Shown in pieces: positions 55,872-64,000 of a DNA stretch of 64,000 nucleotides. The position numbers and the translations under genes were made by a program. Within the stretch, counting starts at the first letter, position 1, and the number at the start of each line of letters is the position of its first letter. Source of the stretch: Dyella sp. SG609 (GTDB lineage: Bacteria > Pseudomonadota > Gammaproteobacteria > Xanthomonadales > Rhodanobacteraceae); NCBI RefSeq assembly GCF_012275375.1, contig NZ_JAAZQJ010000003.1:124001-188000 (forward strand). Reading direction: 5' to 3'. The notes beneath the pieces are model-generated. The model searched no databases. It was given only the letters and a program-made list of their open reading frames with translations, and had not been told where the DNA came from.

Positions 55872-56891
55872 ATGTCCAGCCAGCCCCAGCCCGTCACCAG
55901 CGCCACTGCCCCCTGTACCCAGGCGGGCGTTGTCCGCGCGGACCTCACGACGCAGCGCAGCTCCCGCCGCATCCGTCTCTCGCCCAAGTACGGCAGCCGT
56001 CCCTGCGAAGTCGACGTGCGCTACCTGTGGTGCGGCGCGCCGGACGCGCCCACCGTGATCGTGCAGGGCGGCATCTCCGCCAACCGCGACGTGGTGGCGC
56101 TGGACGACGAAGCCGCCCCCGGCTGGTGGCAGGAAGCCGTCGGCGCCGGCCGCCCGATCGACCTCGACCGCTACCGCGTGCTGTGCATCGACTGGCTGAC
56201 CCCGGCCGAACTCGATGGCGCCACCGCCGTCTCCAGCGAAGACCAGGCCGACGCCCTGGCCGCCTTGGTCGAGGCGCTGGGCATCGTGCGCGTGCATGCC
56301 TTCATCGGTTCTTCCTACGGCGCCATGGCCGGCCTGGCCTTCGCCGCGCGCCACCCCTATGCGCTGGACCGCCTGGTGCTGCTGGCCGGCGCGCACCGCC
56401 CGCATCCGCTGGCCACCGCGCAGCGCGCCGTGCAGCGCGGCATCGTGCGGCTGGGCCTGGAGACCGGGCAGCCGGAGCAGGCGCTGTCGCTGGCGCGCCA
56501 GCTGGCCATGACCACCTACCGCGGCAGCGAGGAGTTCTCGCGCCGTTTCACCGCCGCGCCGGAATTCCGCGAAGGGCGCTTCCATTTCCCGGTCGAGGAC
56601 TACCTGGTGCACCAGGGCCGCCGCTTCGTCGAGCGTTTCGACGTGGAGCGCTTCCTCGCCCTGTCCGAATCGATCGACCTGCACGACGTGACGCCGGAGC
56701 GCATCGCCGCGCCCGCCACGCTGATCGGTTTTCCGTCCGATCGCCTGGTGCCGCTGTCGGACCTGTGCGAACTGCAGCGCCGCCTGCATGGCCCGGCCAC
56801 GCTCGAGGTGCTCGAGTCGCCGTACGGCCACGACGCCTTCCTCAAGGAAACCCATCGCCTCGCGCCGCTGCTGCGCGAAGCGCTGGCCTGA
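55872..56891 (+). CDS. metX: MetX-family homoserine O-acyltransferase (acyl donor not assigned)
   Basis: The 339-residue alpha/beta-hydrolase-fold acyltransferase should make O-acetyl- or O-succinyl-homoserine for MetB. Seen: oxyanion region VIVQGGISANRDV, nucleophile elbow FIGSSYGAMAGLAF (instead of the usual GGSMGGM), acid in IGFPSDRLVPLSDL and His in SPYGHDAFLKE. Xanthomonadales MetX-like proteins are reported to include succinyl-CoA users and serine acyltransferases, so donor and acceptor need testing; the neighbours metB and hom favour homoserine. ATG 55872 follows GGAGAG, the ribosome site controlled by the riboswitch; the longer start at 55851 would bypass it. Confidence 0.88.
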   Translation: MSSQPQPVTSATAPCTQAGVVRADLTTQRSSRRIRLSPKYGSRPCEVDVRYLWCGAPDAPTVIVQGGISANRDVVALDDEAAPGWWQEAVGAGRPIDLDRYRVLCIDWLTPAELDGATAVSSEDQADALAALVEALGIVRVHAFIGSSYGAMAGLAFAARHPYALDRLVLLAGAHRPHPLATAQRAVQRGIVRLGLETGQPEQALSLARQLAMTTYRGSEEFSRRFTAAPEFREGRFHFPVEDYLVHQGRRFVERFDVERFLALSESIDLHDVTPERIAAPATLIGFPSDRLVPLSDLCELQRRLHGPATLEVLESPYGHDAFLKETHRLAPLLREALA

Positions 56892-56943
56892 ACCCATTCG
56901 TCCCCACGCCCTTGCGCACCAGCAACAAGAAACGGAGATCACC

Positions 56944-58143
56944 ATGAGCGACACCACCGCCCCCTGTAGCACCAGCACCTGCGCGGTGCGCGCCGGCATC
57001 GAGTCGGACACCCAGCACGGCGCGGTGGTGCCGCCGCTGCACCTGTCGACCAACTACGCCTTCGAAGGCCTGGGCGGCAAGCGCGCCTACGACTACTCGC
57101 GCAGCGGCAACCCCACGCGCGACCTGCTCGGCAATGCGCTGGCCGAACTGGAACAGGGCGCGGGCGCGGTGGTGACGGCCAGCGGCATGGCGGCGGTGGC
57201 GCTGGCGCTGGAACTGGTGCCGGCGGGCGGCCGCGTGCTGGCCGCGCACGACTGCTACGGCGGCACCTGGCGCCTGCTCGACGCCTGGGCCAAGAAGGGC
57301 CGCTTCACGCTCGACTTCGTCGACCTCACCGACAGCGTGGCGCTGGCCGCCGGCCTGGCCGGCAAGCCTTCGCTGGTGTGGGTGGAGACGCCGTCCAACC
57401 CGCTGCTGCGCATCACCGACATCCGCCACGTGGCACAGGCCGCGCATGCCGCCGGTGCGCTGGTGGTGGTGGACAACACCTTCCTCTCGCCCGCGCTGCA
57501 GCAGCCGCTGGTGCTGGGCGCGGACGTGGTGGTGCATTCCACCACCAAGTACATCAATGGCCACAGCGACGTGGTGGGCGGCGCGGTGATCGCGCGCGAC
57601 CAGGCGGTGGCCGACCAGCTGAAGTGGTGGGGCAACTGCAATGGCCTGACCGGCGCGCCGTTCGACAGCTTCCTCACCCTGCGCGGCCTGCGCACGCTGA
57701 GCGTGCGCCTGCGCCAGCATCAGGAAAACGCGCAGCGCATCGCCGACCTGCTCGACGGCCATGCCGCCGTGCGCAAGGTCTACTACCCGGGCCTGGACAG
57801 CCACTCCGGCCACGCCCTGGCCGCGCGCCAGCAAGCCGGCTTCGGCGCCATGCTGAGCTTCGAGCTGGAAGGCGAGGTGGCGCAGATCGAAGCCTTCGTC
57901 AACGAGCTGCAGTATTTCTCGCTGGCCGAATCGCTGGGGGGCGTGGAAAGCCTGATCGCGCACCCGGCCTCCATGACCCATGCCTCGATGGCGCCGGAAG
58001 CACGCCGCACCGCCGGCATCGCCGACAGCCTGCTGCGCATCTCGGTGGGCATCGAGGACGGCGACGACCTGGTGCGCGACATCGACGCCGCCCTGGGCCG
58101 TGCGTTCGCCTCGCTGGCCAACAAACGCCGGGTGACCGCATGA
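56944..58143 (+). CDS. metB: Cystathionine gamma-synthase (Cys/Met metabolism PLP enzyme)
   Basis: The 399-residue PLP enzyme condenses O-acyl-homoserine with cysteine to cystathionine. Signature elements are DYSRSGNPTRDLL, SGMAAVALALELV, VETPSNPLLRITDI, VVDNTFLSPALQQPL and the PLP lysine in HSTTKYINGHSDVVGG. MetB, MetC and MetZ are hard to separate by eye; the operon context with metX and hom supports MetB or an O-acyl-homoserine sulfhydrylase. ATG 56944 has GGAG upstream. Its stop overlaps hom (ATGA). Confidence 0.92.
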   Translation: MSDTTAPCSTSTCAVRAGIESDTQHGAVVPPLHLSTNYAFEGLGGKRAYDYSRSGNPTRDLLGNALAELEQGAGAVVTASGMAAVALALELVPAGGRVLAAHDCYGGTWRLLDAWAKKGRFTLDFVDLTDSVALAAGLAGKPSLVWVETPSNPLLRITDIRHVAQAAHAAGALVVVDNTFLSPALQQPLVLGADVVVHSTTKYINGHSDVVGGAVIARDQAVADQLKWWGNCNGLTGAPFDSFLTLRGLRTLSVRLRQHQENAQRIADLLDGHAAVRKVYYPGLDSHSGHALAARQQAGFGAMLSFELEGEVAQIEAFVNELQYFSLAESLGGVESLIAHPASMTHASMAPEARRTAGIADSLLRISVGIEDGDDLVRDIDAALGRAFASLANKRRVTA

Positions 58144-59228
58144 GCGCGGTGCTGGCGGAAGCGGACGTCCGGACGTCCAAGCCCGCCGCGGCCGCCAGCG
58201 GCACGGCCATCGTGCTGCTCGGCACCGGCGTGGTCGGCGGCGCGCTGCTCAAGCTGCTCAATACCCCGGCCGCCGCTTCGCTACGCCTGGTGGCCGCGGC
58301 GAACTCGCGCCGCCAGCAGACCGATTCCCAGCAACTGGCCGACCGCGCCCTGCGCGAGAAGCTCAAGAGCCATGGCGAGCCGCGCGACGACGCAGCCCTG
58401 CTGCGCGCGCTGGACGGCAGCGGCGCGGCGGTGAAAGTCATCATCGACGCCACCGCCAACGCCAGCCTTGCCGCACGCCACGCCGACTGGCTGGCGCGCG
58501 GCTATCACGTGGTCACCGCCAACAAGGCGCTGGCCGGCGGCGAGCTGCCCGGCTGGCGCGCGCTGCAGGCAGCGATAGCCGAAGGCGGCCGCTATGGCGA
58601 CTCCGCCACGGTGGGCGCCGGCCTGCCGGTGCTGTCCACCCTGCGCCGCCTGCGCGGCTGCGGCGATGCGCTGCTCACGCTGGAAGGCGTGTTCTCCGGT
58701 TCGCTGTCCTACCTGTTCAACCAGTACGACGGCAGCCAGCCGTTCTCCGCGCTGCTGCGCGAGGCGCGCAAGCTGGGCTATACCGAACCCGATCCGCGTT
58801 CCGATCTTTCCGGCGAAGACGTGGCGCGCAAGCTGCTGATCATCGCGCGCAATGCGGGCTTTGCGCTGGGCACCGACGAAGTGGACGTCGAAAGCCTGGT
58901 GCCCGAGGCGTTGCGCAACGTCGACACCGACACCTTCCTCGCCCGCCTGGAAGAACTCGACGAACCGCTGGCGCGCCGCCATGCCGAGGCGAAGGCGCGC
59001 GGCGGCGTGCTGCGTTTCCTGGCGCGGCTCAACCAGCGCGGCAAGGCGCGCGTCGGCCTGGTCGAAGTACCGGCGACGCACCCAGCGGCGCGGCTGTACG
59101 GCACGGACAACCAGTTCGCCCTCACCACCACGCGCTACCACTCGCAGCCGCTGGTGATCCAGGGGCCGGGCGCGGGGCCGGAGGTGACGGCGCAGGCGTT
59201 GTTGGGTGATGTGCTGGCCCTCGCCTGA
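58140..59228 (+). CDS. hom: Homoserine dehydrogenase without ACT regulatory domain
   Basis: The 362-residue protein matches the C-terminal catalytic half of ThrA/MetL: NAD(P) fold AIVLLGTGVVGGALLKLL, VVTANKALAGG, catalytic-domain ATVGAGLPVLSTLRRL, LEGVFSGSLSYLFNQYDG and YTEPDPRSDLSGEDVARKLL. It reduces aspartate semialdehyde to homoserine, the substrate of MetX. It lacks both an aspartokinase domain and the C-terminal ACT domain of typical stand-alone Hom proteins, so threonine feedback is not expected. It is coupled to metB by a four-base overlap; the codons near its start contain GGACGTCC twice in tandem (58163-58178). Confidence 0.93.
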   Translation: MSAVLAEADVRTSKPAAAASGTAIVLLGTGVVGGALLKLLNTPAAASLRLVAAANSRRQQTDSQQLADRALREKLKSHGEPRDDAALLRALDGSGAAVKVIIDATANASLAARHADWLARGYHVVTANKALAGGELPGWRALQAAIAEGGRYGDSATVGAGLPVLSTLRRLRGCGDALLTLEGVFSGSLSYLFNQYDGSQPFSALLREARKLGYTEPDPRSDLSGEDVARKLLIIARNAGFALGTDEVDVESLVPEALRNVDTDTFLARLEELDEPLARRHAEAKARGGVLRFLARLNQRGKARVGLVEVPATHPAARLYGTDNQFALTTTRYHSQPLVIQGPGAGPEVTAQALLGDVLALA

Positions 59229-59235
59229 CCTCGAC

Positions 59236-59327
59236 GTAGGTTGGGGTGAGCCAACGGCGAACCCCAACGGGGCGATGCGCTTGAAGGTGGTGATGTTGGG
59301 GTTCGCCGTTGGCTCACCCCAACCTAC
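59236..59327. repeat. Inverted pair of GTAGGTTGGGGTGAGC repeats downstream of hom
   Basis: The left arm at 59236-59268 and right arm at 59295-59327 are perfect or near-perfect complements of about 33 bp, separated by 26 bp. They belong to the same family as the copies at 44176 and 54692. Confidence 0.88.
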
Positions 59328-59355
59328 GCCGGCTTGCGTCGCCGGGACCTGAGCA

Positions 59356-59389
59356 TAAAAAAACGCGCGGCTTTCACCGCGCGTTTTTA
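59356..59389. terminator. Bidirectional terminator between hom and the permease gene
   Basis: AAAAAAACGCGCGG-CTTTCA-CCGCGCGTTTTTAT; the stem is 59363-59370 with 59377-59384, with A and T runs on both sides. Confidence 0.93.
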
Positions 59390-59407
59390 TCTGGACGTCC
59401 GCAAAGC

Positions 59408-61072
59408 TCAATGCTTCGCGATGCGCTCCGACTCGAACTCATCCGGCGGCACCACCGGCGCCCCCGGGTGCGCCTGCGCCTCGATCTCGGCCGCTTCCAC
59501 CGACGGCGTGCGCCAGCCGGACTTCACGCCCCACAGGTAGAACACCAGGCCGACCACGGCGACCACCGCCAGGTCCATGCCGTAGCTGAGGTAGCCCTTG
59601 CCGCCGAACGTGGTGCTGCCGGCCCAGGACACCAGGGCCAGGGTGGGCAGGTAGAAGATCAGCCACCATGCGCCCTTGAGCTGGCGGCCGAAGTCGTGCC
59701 AGCCGGCCTTGAGCTGGTAGTAGAAGTACACCGGCAGGGCCACGACCATCAGCAGGATGATTTCGCCGGTCAGCGGCCACTTGGCCCAGTACAGCAGTTC
59801 CGTCGCCATGATGAAGGCGATGCCGGCGAGCACCGGCAGGCCGGCGATGCGCAGCGGGCGGTGCAGGTTGGGGGCGGTGCGGCGCAGGGTCATCGCGCTG
59901 ACCGGGCCGGTGAGGTAGGAAATGATCGTCGCCACCGAGATCACGGCTGCCAGCGTGCCCCAGCCGCGGAACTTGAACAGGAACAGATAGGACACCGCCA
60001 GGTTGAACCACATCGCCGGACGCGGGATGCCCCACTTCGGATGGATGCGGCCCAGCAGCTTCGGCAGCGTGCCGTTGCGCTCCATGCCGTAGATCATGCG
60101 CGCCGTGGTGGCGGTGTAGGTGATGCCGGTGCCGCTGGGGCTGATGAAGGCGTCGACGTAGAGCAGCATCGCCAGCCAGTGCAGGTTGACGATGATCGCC
60201 AGCTCCGCGAACGGCGAGCGGAAATCGATGCCGTGCCAGCCGGACTTCGCCAGCATCTCCGGCGGCACCGCGCCGAGATAGGCCAGCTGCAGGATCACAT
60301 ACACGATAGTGGCCAGCACGATCGAGCCGATCACCGCGAACGGAATGCTCTTGCCCGGGTTGTGCGCTTCGCCGGCGAGGTTTACCGGGCTCTGGAAGCC
60401 GTTGAAGCTGAATACGATGCCCGCGGTGGCCACGGCGGTGAGCACTGCGGCGAAGTCGATCGCATGCGCGTCGCCGTGCACGCCCACCGAGAAGTTCTCG
60501 CTGTGGAAGCCGCTGGCGATCAGCGCCAGGCCGGTGGCGGCCGGCACGACCAGCTTGAACACGGTGATGGCCGTGTTGGAGCGGGCGAACAGCTTCACGC
60601 TCCAGAAGTTGAGCAGGAAGTACACGATCACCAGCACGGCGGAGATGGCGATGCCCGCGTTGCTGAGCTCGCCGGTGCCGTCGGGCATGTGCATGTACAG
60701 GTCTTGCGCCCATTTCCACGGCCACGAGGCCATGTACTGCACCGAGGCTTCGGCTTCGACCGGGATCACCGACACGATGGCGATCCAGTTGGCCCATGCG
60801 CCGATAAAGCCGACCAGCGAACCGTGCGAGTAGTGGCTGTAGCGCACCATGCCGCCGGACTCGGGGAACATCGCGCCCAGCTCCGCGTAGGTCAGCGCGA
60901 TCGTCATGATGATGGCCGCGCCGAGCACCCATGCCCAGATGGCGCCGGGGCCCGCCAGGCCCGCCGCGCGCCACGCGCCGAACAGCCAGCCGGAGCCGAT
61001 GATGGAGCCCAGGCCGGTAAGCATGAGCGCAAAAGGACCGACGTCGCGCCGGATGGAGCTGGAAGAGGACAT
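59408..61072 (-). CDS. APC-superfamily amino-acid permease
   Basis: The 554-residue inner-membrane transporter has about 12-14 helices. APC landmarks are the unwound first helix LMLTGLGSIIGSGWLFG (GSG motif), ALTYAELGAMFPESGGMVRY and FSFNGFQSPVNLAGEAHNPG. FISPSGTGITYTATTARMIYG is also conserved. The specific amino acid cannot be read by eye. Ser-rich N-terminus and acidic C-terminal tail. Transcription ends at the bidirectional terminator after hom. Confidence 0.93.
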   Translation of the reverse strand: MSSSSSIRRDVGPFALMLTGLGSIIGSGWLFGAWRAAGLAGPGAIWAWVLGAAIIMTIALTYAELGAMFPESGGMVRYSHYSHGSLVGFIGAWANWIAIVSVIPVEAEASVQYMASWPWKWAQDLYMHMPDGTGELSNAGIAISAVLVIVYFLLNFWSVKLFARSNTAITVFKLVVPAATGLALIASGFHSENFSVGVHGDAHAIDFAAVLTAVATAGIVFSFNGFQSPVNLAGEAHNPGKSIPFAVIGSIVLATIVYVILQLAYLGAVPPEMLAKSGWHGIDFRSPFAELAIIVNLHWLAMLLYVDAFISPSGTGITYTATTARMIYGMERNGTLPKLLGRIHPKWGIPRPAMWFNLAVSYLFLFKFRGWGTLAAVISVATIISYLTGPVSAMTLRRTAPNLHRPLRIAGLPVLAGIAFIMATELLYWAKWPLTGEIILLMVVALPVYFYYQLKAGWHDFGRQLKGAWWLIFYLPTLALVSWAGSTTFGGKGYLSYGMDLAVVAVVGLVFYLWGVKSGWRTPSVEAAEIEAQAHPGAPVVPPDEFESERIAKH

Positions 61073-61286
61073 GCAAACTCCCGCAGGATCTGGATCTCGA
61101 AGGCCGCCCCCGCGGACGGCACAAGGGCCGGATGATGACAGCCCCTAGCGCGGCTGTCAGCCCGGCGGGACGGAACTTCGGAAGATTCTGCGGGTGCGGC
61201 AAGTGCATGGCGCGGCGCAACATTTGCCGGGAGGGCAAGGGGTTTGCGGCACCTTCAGGGGCGTATGGAGGGCGCTTGGGAAGCAG

Positions 61287-61308
61287 GCGCGCCCATCCAT
61301 GGGCGCGC
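61287..61308. terminator. Terminator-like hairpin after the LysM protein gene
   Basis: GCGCGCCCA-TCCA-TGGGCGCGC is a perfect 9-bp stem in the 262-bp gap between the LysM gene stop and the permease start; only a short TT follows on the plus side. The rest of the gap shows no gene. Confidence 0.5.
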
Positions 61309-61334
61309 TTCTCCAGGCGGTGCTGCCTTGTGCC

Positions 61335-64000
61335 TTACGCGGTGATGTGGAGCTCCAGCCAGTCGGAGGCAGCCTGCAGCGCGGTCGCGGTCCGCAGATT
61401 CTCCGCCGGATCGCCCATGGTGTCGCTCCGTTCCTGCTGCGCGGTGGCGCGCAGGTCATCGGCCAGGGTCGCCTTGTTGCGCGCACCGCCGATGTTGAAC
61501 GCATTCGGATTGGAAAGTACCCGCATCACCTCGGCCGCGCCCACGCACGGTGCCTGCGCATCGGCGGCCTTGAGCATGTCGTAGACATCCTGGCCGCTGA
61601 GACCGGCGTCCTGCAGCCAGCCGATGGCGGGACCACCGGAATGGTTGCTCTGCAGGATGTTCGGAACGATCCGCGCCAGGTCCTGCAGTTCGTCGGGCGA
61701 GATGCCGGTGCCCAGCCATTGCTTGACCTGGCCGGGGTCGCTGCTGGCCATCATGTCGATGTCGCCCGGTTTCAGGTTCACGCCGTCCGCGCTCAGGTAT
61801 TTCTTGACGTCCGCGTGCACCTGATTGGCGTCCGTGATGTCGTCGATCAGGCCGCCGGCGAACTGGAACGGTGCCGCGACCAGGGAGCCGATGCCATTGA
61901 TAAAGGCGCCGGGCACTTCGACCCCGCCCACTTCCAGCGTGCTGCCGATCACCGAAAACAGATCGCCGACGACGGCGCCGGCGTAGACGGGGTTGCTTTG
62001 CATGCTGTCGAAATCCGACTTGCATGCGCTGCTTGCGGCGATCAGCGACAGGCCGGGAACCAGGCGTGCGCTGAACTCGGCCAGGCTCGCGGTCTTGGCG
62101 CCGGCCTTCTCGGCTTCCACCAGCGATTGCAGGGCGCCACTGGCAAGTCCCGCGGTGGTGCCGCCGGCGGTGGCATAGGAGTTGATCACTCCGCTGGCAT
62201 TGTCGCCGAGGGAGCCATTGATGGCGTTGACCATGATCGAAGCCATCGCCAACCCTTTGCCGCCCGGACCAAGCTCCTTGAACTCCTCGCCAAGCGCCTT
62301 CGCGGTAAAGGCATCTTCCTTGCCTTCGGCCATGCGCGTGTAGTTGGTAGTGATCTGCGACCAGCCGTCGTTGGCCTGGAACAGCGGCGCGGCCAGGGCG
62401 AGCAACTGCGTGGCCGCACCCTTGGCGTCGCCATGGCCTTCCACCAGCAACTGGCCTTGTGCCGCGGCGATGGCTTTGCCGATGAAGTCGGTCTGGTAAT
62501 CAGAGAAGCCGTTGAAGGCTTTCGTTGCCGCGGGATCCTTGTCGATGGCCACCACGAAGGCCAATGAGGTCTTGCCCTGGCCGGACTGATTCAGATCCTG
62601 CATGCACTGGTAAAGCTGCTTGGCATTGTCCGGACTGCGCCCGGCGGCGGCGATCAGGTCATCCTGATGCGCATTCATGTACGAGGCGAGGTCGCGCCCG
62701 GCATCAGTCTCGGCCTGGTACACCTTCGCGTTGTCGGGGTCGGCGCGATAAGCCTTGATAAACGCCAGCTTCTGCTGGTCGTTCAACGGCCCGGCGTGAT
62801 TGAGCAGTTCCGCCAGGTGCTCGTCCTTTTCCAGCTTGGCGCCATGCGCATCGTTGTAGGCCTTGAGCGGACTGTCCTGGGCGTTCGCGAGATAGCTTTG
62901 CTGGCCGATCGTGGCGGCGGCGATGATGTCCTGCGCTTGCTCGGCCCTGCCGTCGTTCTGCAGCGCATTGGCCAGGGCCATGGCGAGCGTGGGGCGAACG
63001 CCGCCGTTCATTGCCACCGTGACGGAATTGAGCGTCTGCTGGCTCCAGTCTTCGGCCTGGTGCAGATAGGCGCCGGCGACGTGGTTGGCCAGATCCTGCG
63101 CATCCGGTCCTTCGCCCAGCGCACTGATCACACGCTGCATGCTGCCGAAGGTCTGCTGGCCGGGTCCGTTCATCGAAACCTGCCCCATCTTCTGGATCGC
63201 CGGCAGGCTCTGGCGCACTACCGCCGCGGCAAGCGGCGGCGGCAGGCCCTGGATGCTCGCGAGCAGGGCGTGGGCGGCATCGAGCGAACCCGAGCCGTTC
63301 CTGCCATTGGCATAGGCCTGATCGACCTGGACGGCCGCTTCCTTGGCCCAGGCCTGCACGCGCGGATCCGCCGCGACGGCAGCGACCACTTCCGGCGGCT
63401 GTCCATTGAGCATGATGCCCTTGAGCTTGTCGGCCGCGCTGGTGCCGTCGGAGTACTCCGGGATCAGTCCGTTCACCTGGTTCTGGAACTTGTACGTGCC
63501 CACGGCGCCCTGGATCGTCGCGGCGAGTGACGCATCGCCAGGATGCCGCGCCGCGATCGCGTTGCCGGCGTTGTCGATCAGCTGATCGGTCGGCGTGCGG
63601 AATACGATCGGTGTGCCCTGGTTGCGGAACGCCACCTCGCCGGCCACTTCATCGGCGATGGCCTGATTCATGGTCTTCTTCGCCGCATCGATCCGATCCT
63701 GCCCGCTGCTGTCCAGGTCGGCGCGCAGGCCGGCGTTGCGTGGCGCGCTGCGCATATCGTCGTCGCGCTGCTTGAGCGCGGCCTGGTAAGCGGCAATCGC
63801 CGCATCCGTCTTCTGCGCCGGTGTCTGCGTTGCCGGCGCCGCTTGCGTGGCATTCGTCGCTGCATGCGGCGGAAGCGTCAGCATCTGCCCGGGCGACAGC
63901 GCAGTGTCGACGCTGATGTTGTTGCCGCGCGCCAGCTCTTCCGGCGCAACACCGTACTGCTGCGCAACCTGCGCGACCGTCTCGTTGCCGGTGACCGTAT
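61335..64000 (-). CDS. Large LysM-domain protein, partial (N-terminus beyond the right edge)
   Basis: The frame is open from the window edge to the stop at 61335, giving 888 residues. The visible N-terminal part is the end of a LysM module (TVTGNETVAQVAQQYGVAPE, GNNISVDTALSPGQML). A Pro/Ala/Thr linker and a long helical region follow, with a run of hydrophobic glycine/alanine helices near the middle (ATAGGTTAGLASGALQSLVE, AGAFINGIGSLVAAPFQFAG). I do not recognise the main domain. LysM binds peptidoglycan or chitin, so the protein is probably at the cell surface or secreted. Internal ATG 63884 is not the start, because it would cut the LysM module. Confidence 0.82.
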   Translation of the reverse strand, partial: TVTGNETVAQVAQQYGVAPEELARGNNISVDTALSPGQMLTLPPHAATNATQAAPATQTPAQKTDAAIAAYQAALKQRDDDMRSAPRNAGLRADLDSSGQDRIDAAKKTMNQAIADEVAGEVAFRNQGTPIVFRTPTDQLIDNAGNAIAARHPGDASLAATIQGAVGTYKFQNQVNGLIPEYSDGTSAADKLKGIMLNGQPPEVVAAVAADPRVQAWAKEAAVQVDQAYANGRNGSGSLDAAHALLASIQGLPPPLAAAVVRQSLPAIQKMGQVSMNGPGQQTFGSMQRVISALGEGPDAQDLANHVAGAYLHQAEDWSQQTLNSVTVAMNGGVRPTLAMALANALQNDGRAEQAQDIIAAATIGQQSYLANAQDSPLKAYNDAHGAKLEKDEHLAELLNHAGPLNDQQKLAFIKAYRADPDNAKVYQAETDAGRDLASYMNAHQDDLIAAAGRSPDNAKQLYQCMQDLNQSGQGKTSLAFVVAIDKDPAATKAFNGFSDYQTDFIGKAIAAAQGQLLVEGHGDAKGAATQLLALAAPLFQANDGWSQITTNYTRMAEGKEDAFTAKALGEEFKELGPGGKGLAMASIMVNAINGSLGDNASGVINSYATAGGTTAGLASGALQSLVEAEKAGAKTASLAEFSARLVPGLSLIAASSACKSDFDSMQSNPVYAGAVVGDLFSVIGSTLEVGGVEVPGAFINGIGSLVAAPFQFAGGLIDDITDANQVHADVKKYLSADGVNLKPGDIDMMASSDPGQVKQWLGTGISPDELQDLARIVPNILQSNHSGGPAIGWLQDAGLSGQDVYDMLKAADAQAPCVGAAEVMRVLSNPNAFNIGGARNKATLADDLRATAQQERSDTMGDPAENLRTATALQAASDWLELHITA

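Noticed and set aside
59393-59400. Single GGACGTCC next to the permease stop
   Set aside because: One copy, downstream of the gene it adjoins and beside a terminator; no regulatory logic.

Overview
The window is about 64 kb of GC-rich (roughly two-thirds G+C), densely packed bacterial chromosome with no phage, integrase, transposase, CRISPR array, rRNA or tRNA that I can see. Gene content and operon layout suggest a gammaproteobacterium of the Xanthomonadales, most like the Rhodanobacteraceae (Dyella/Rhodanobacter/Luteibacter type). The signs are a GTP-dependent PEP carboxykinase, a metX-metB-hom operon behind a SAM-I riboswitch, a MetJ homologue, GTAGGTTGGGGTGAGC-type intergenic repeats, and many four-base ATGA/GTGA overlaps between operon genes. 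Genus is an inference; no marker RNA is present.

Layout. 1-7204: surface polysaccharide genes. These are an ABC exporter (Wzm/Wzt type) with a methyltransferase running off the left edge, then a GT-C membrane glycosyltransferase facing a GT2/GtrA pair. 7292-13772: a second methyltransferase, etfA, etfB, a two-domain glycosyltransferase and ETF-ubiquinone oxidoreductase, all on the minus strand; the glycosyltransferase splits the ETF genes. 13951-15974: amidase and AlkB-like dioxygenase. 15979-19496: an MCE-type lipid transporter (permease, ATPase, MCE protein, lipoprotein). 19689-21289: gcvT and gcvH. 21795-22349: a MetJ repressor domain joined to a histone H1-like AAKK tail. 22704-31953: a TonB-like protein, a serine hydrolase, a GMC oxidoreductase, an MFS carrier, a CBS protein, a GT2 enzyme, mtgA and hslO. 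31967-34861: a GAF-GGDEF-EAL protein. 35116-38024: an exported protein and an ECF sigma/anti-sigma-like/DUF4097-like operon. 38175-44173: pckG, a TetR regulator, an alpha/beta hydrolase and fadE. 44321-50409: a four-gene signalling operon (triple-receiver hybrid kinase, CheR, CheB, receiver-GGDEF). 50483-55474: CPBP protease, prfC, a GFA protein, an M24 protein, DUF1304 and a 2OG-Fe dioxygenase. 55619-59228: met-box-like sites, promoter, SAM-I riboswitch and metX-metB-hom. 59408-64000: an amino-acid permease and the C-terminal 888 residues of a large LysM protein.

How the parts connect. Methionine biosynthesis is the clearest theme. The metX operon has a SAM-I riboswitch whose switching helices can be read base by base around the metX Shine-Dalgarno sequence. 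Just upstream of its promoter lie two adjacent 8-mers resembling MetJ operators. The MetJ homologue is encoded 34 kb away and has a similar 8-mer pair in its own upstream region. So SAM may be read twice, by protein and by RNA, and the protein reader carries an unusual chromatin-like tail. That MetJ-tail fusion is my best candidate for something previously undescribed.

Limits. All names rest on reading motifs by eye, without database searches. Starts were chosen from Shine-Dalgarno spacing and operon overlaps and are flagged where doubtful. Promoter calls are pattern matches only.
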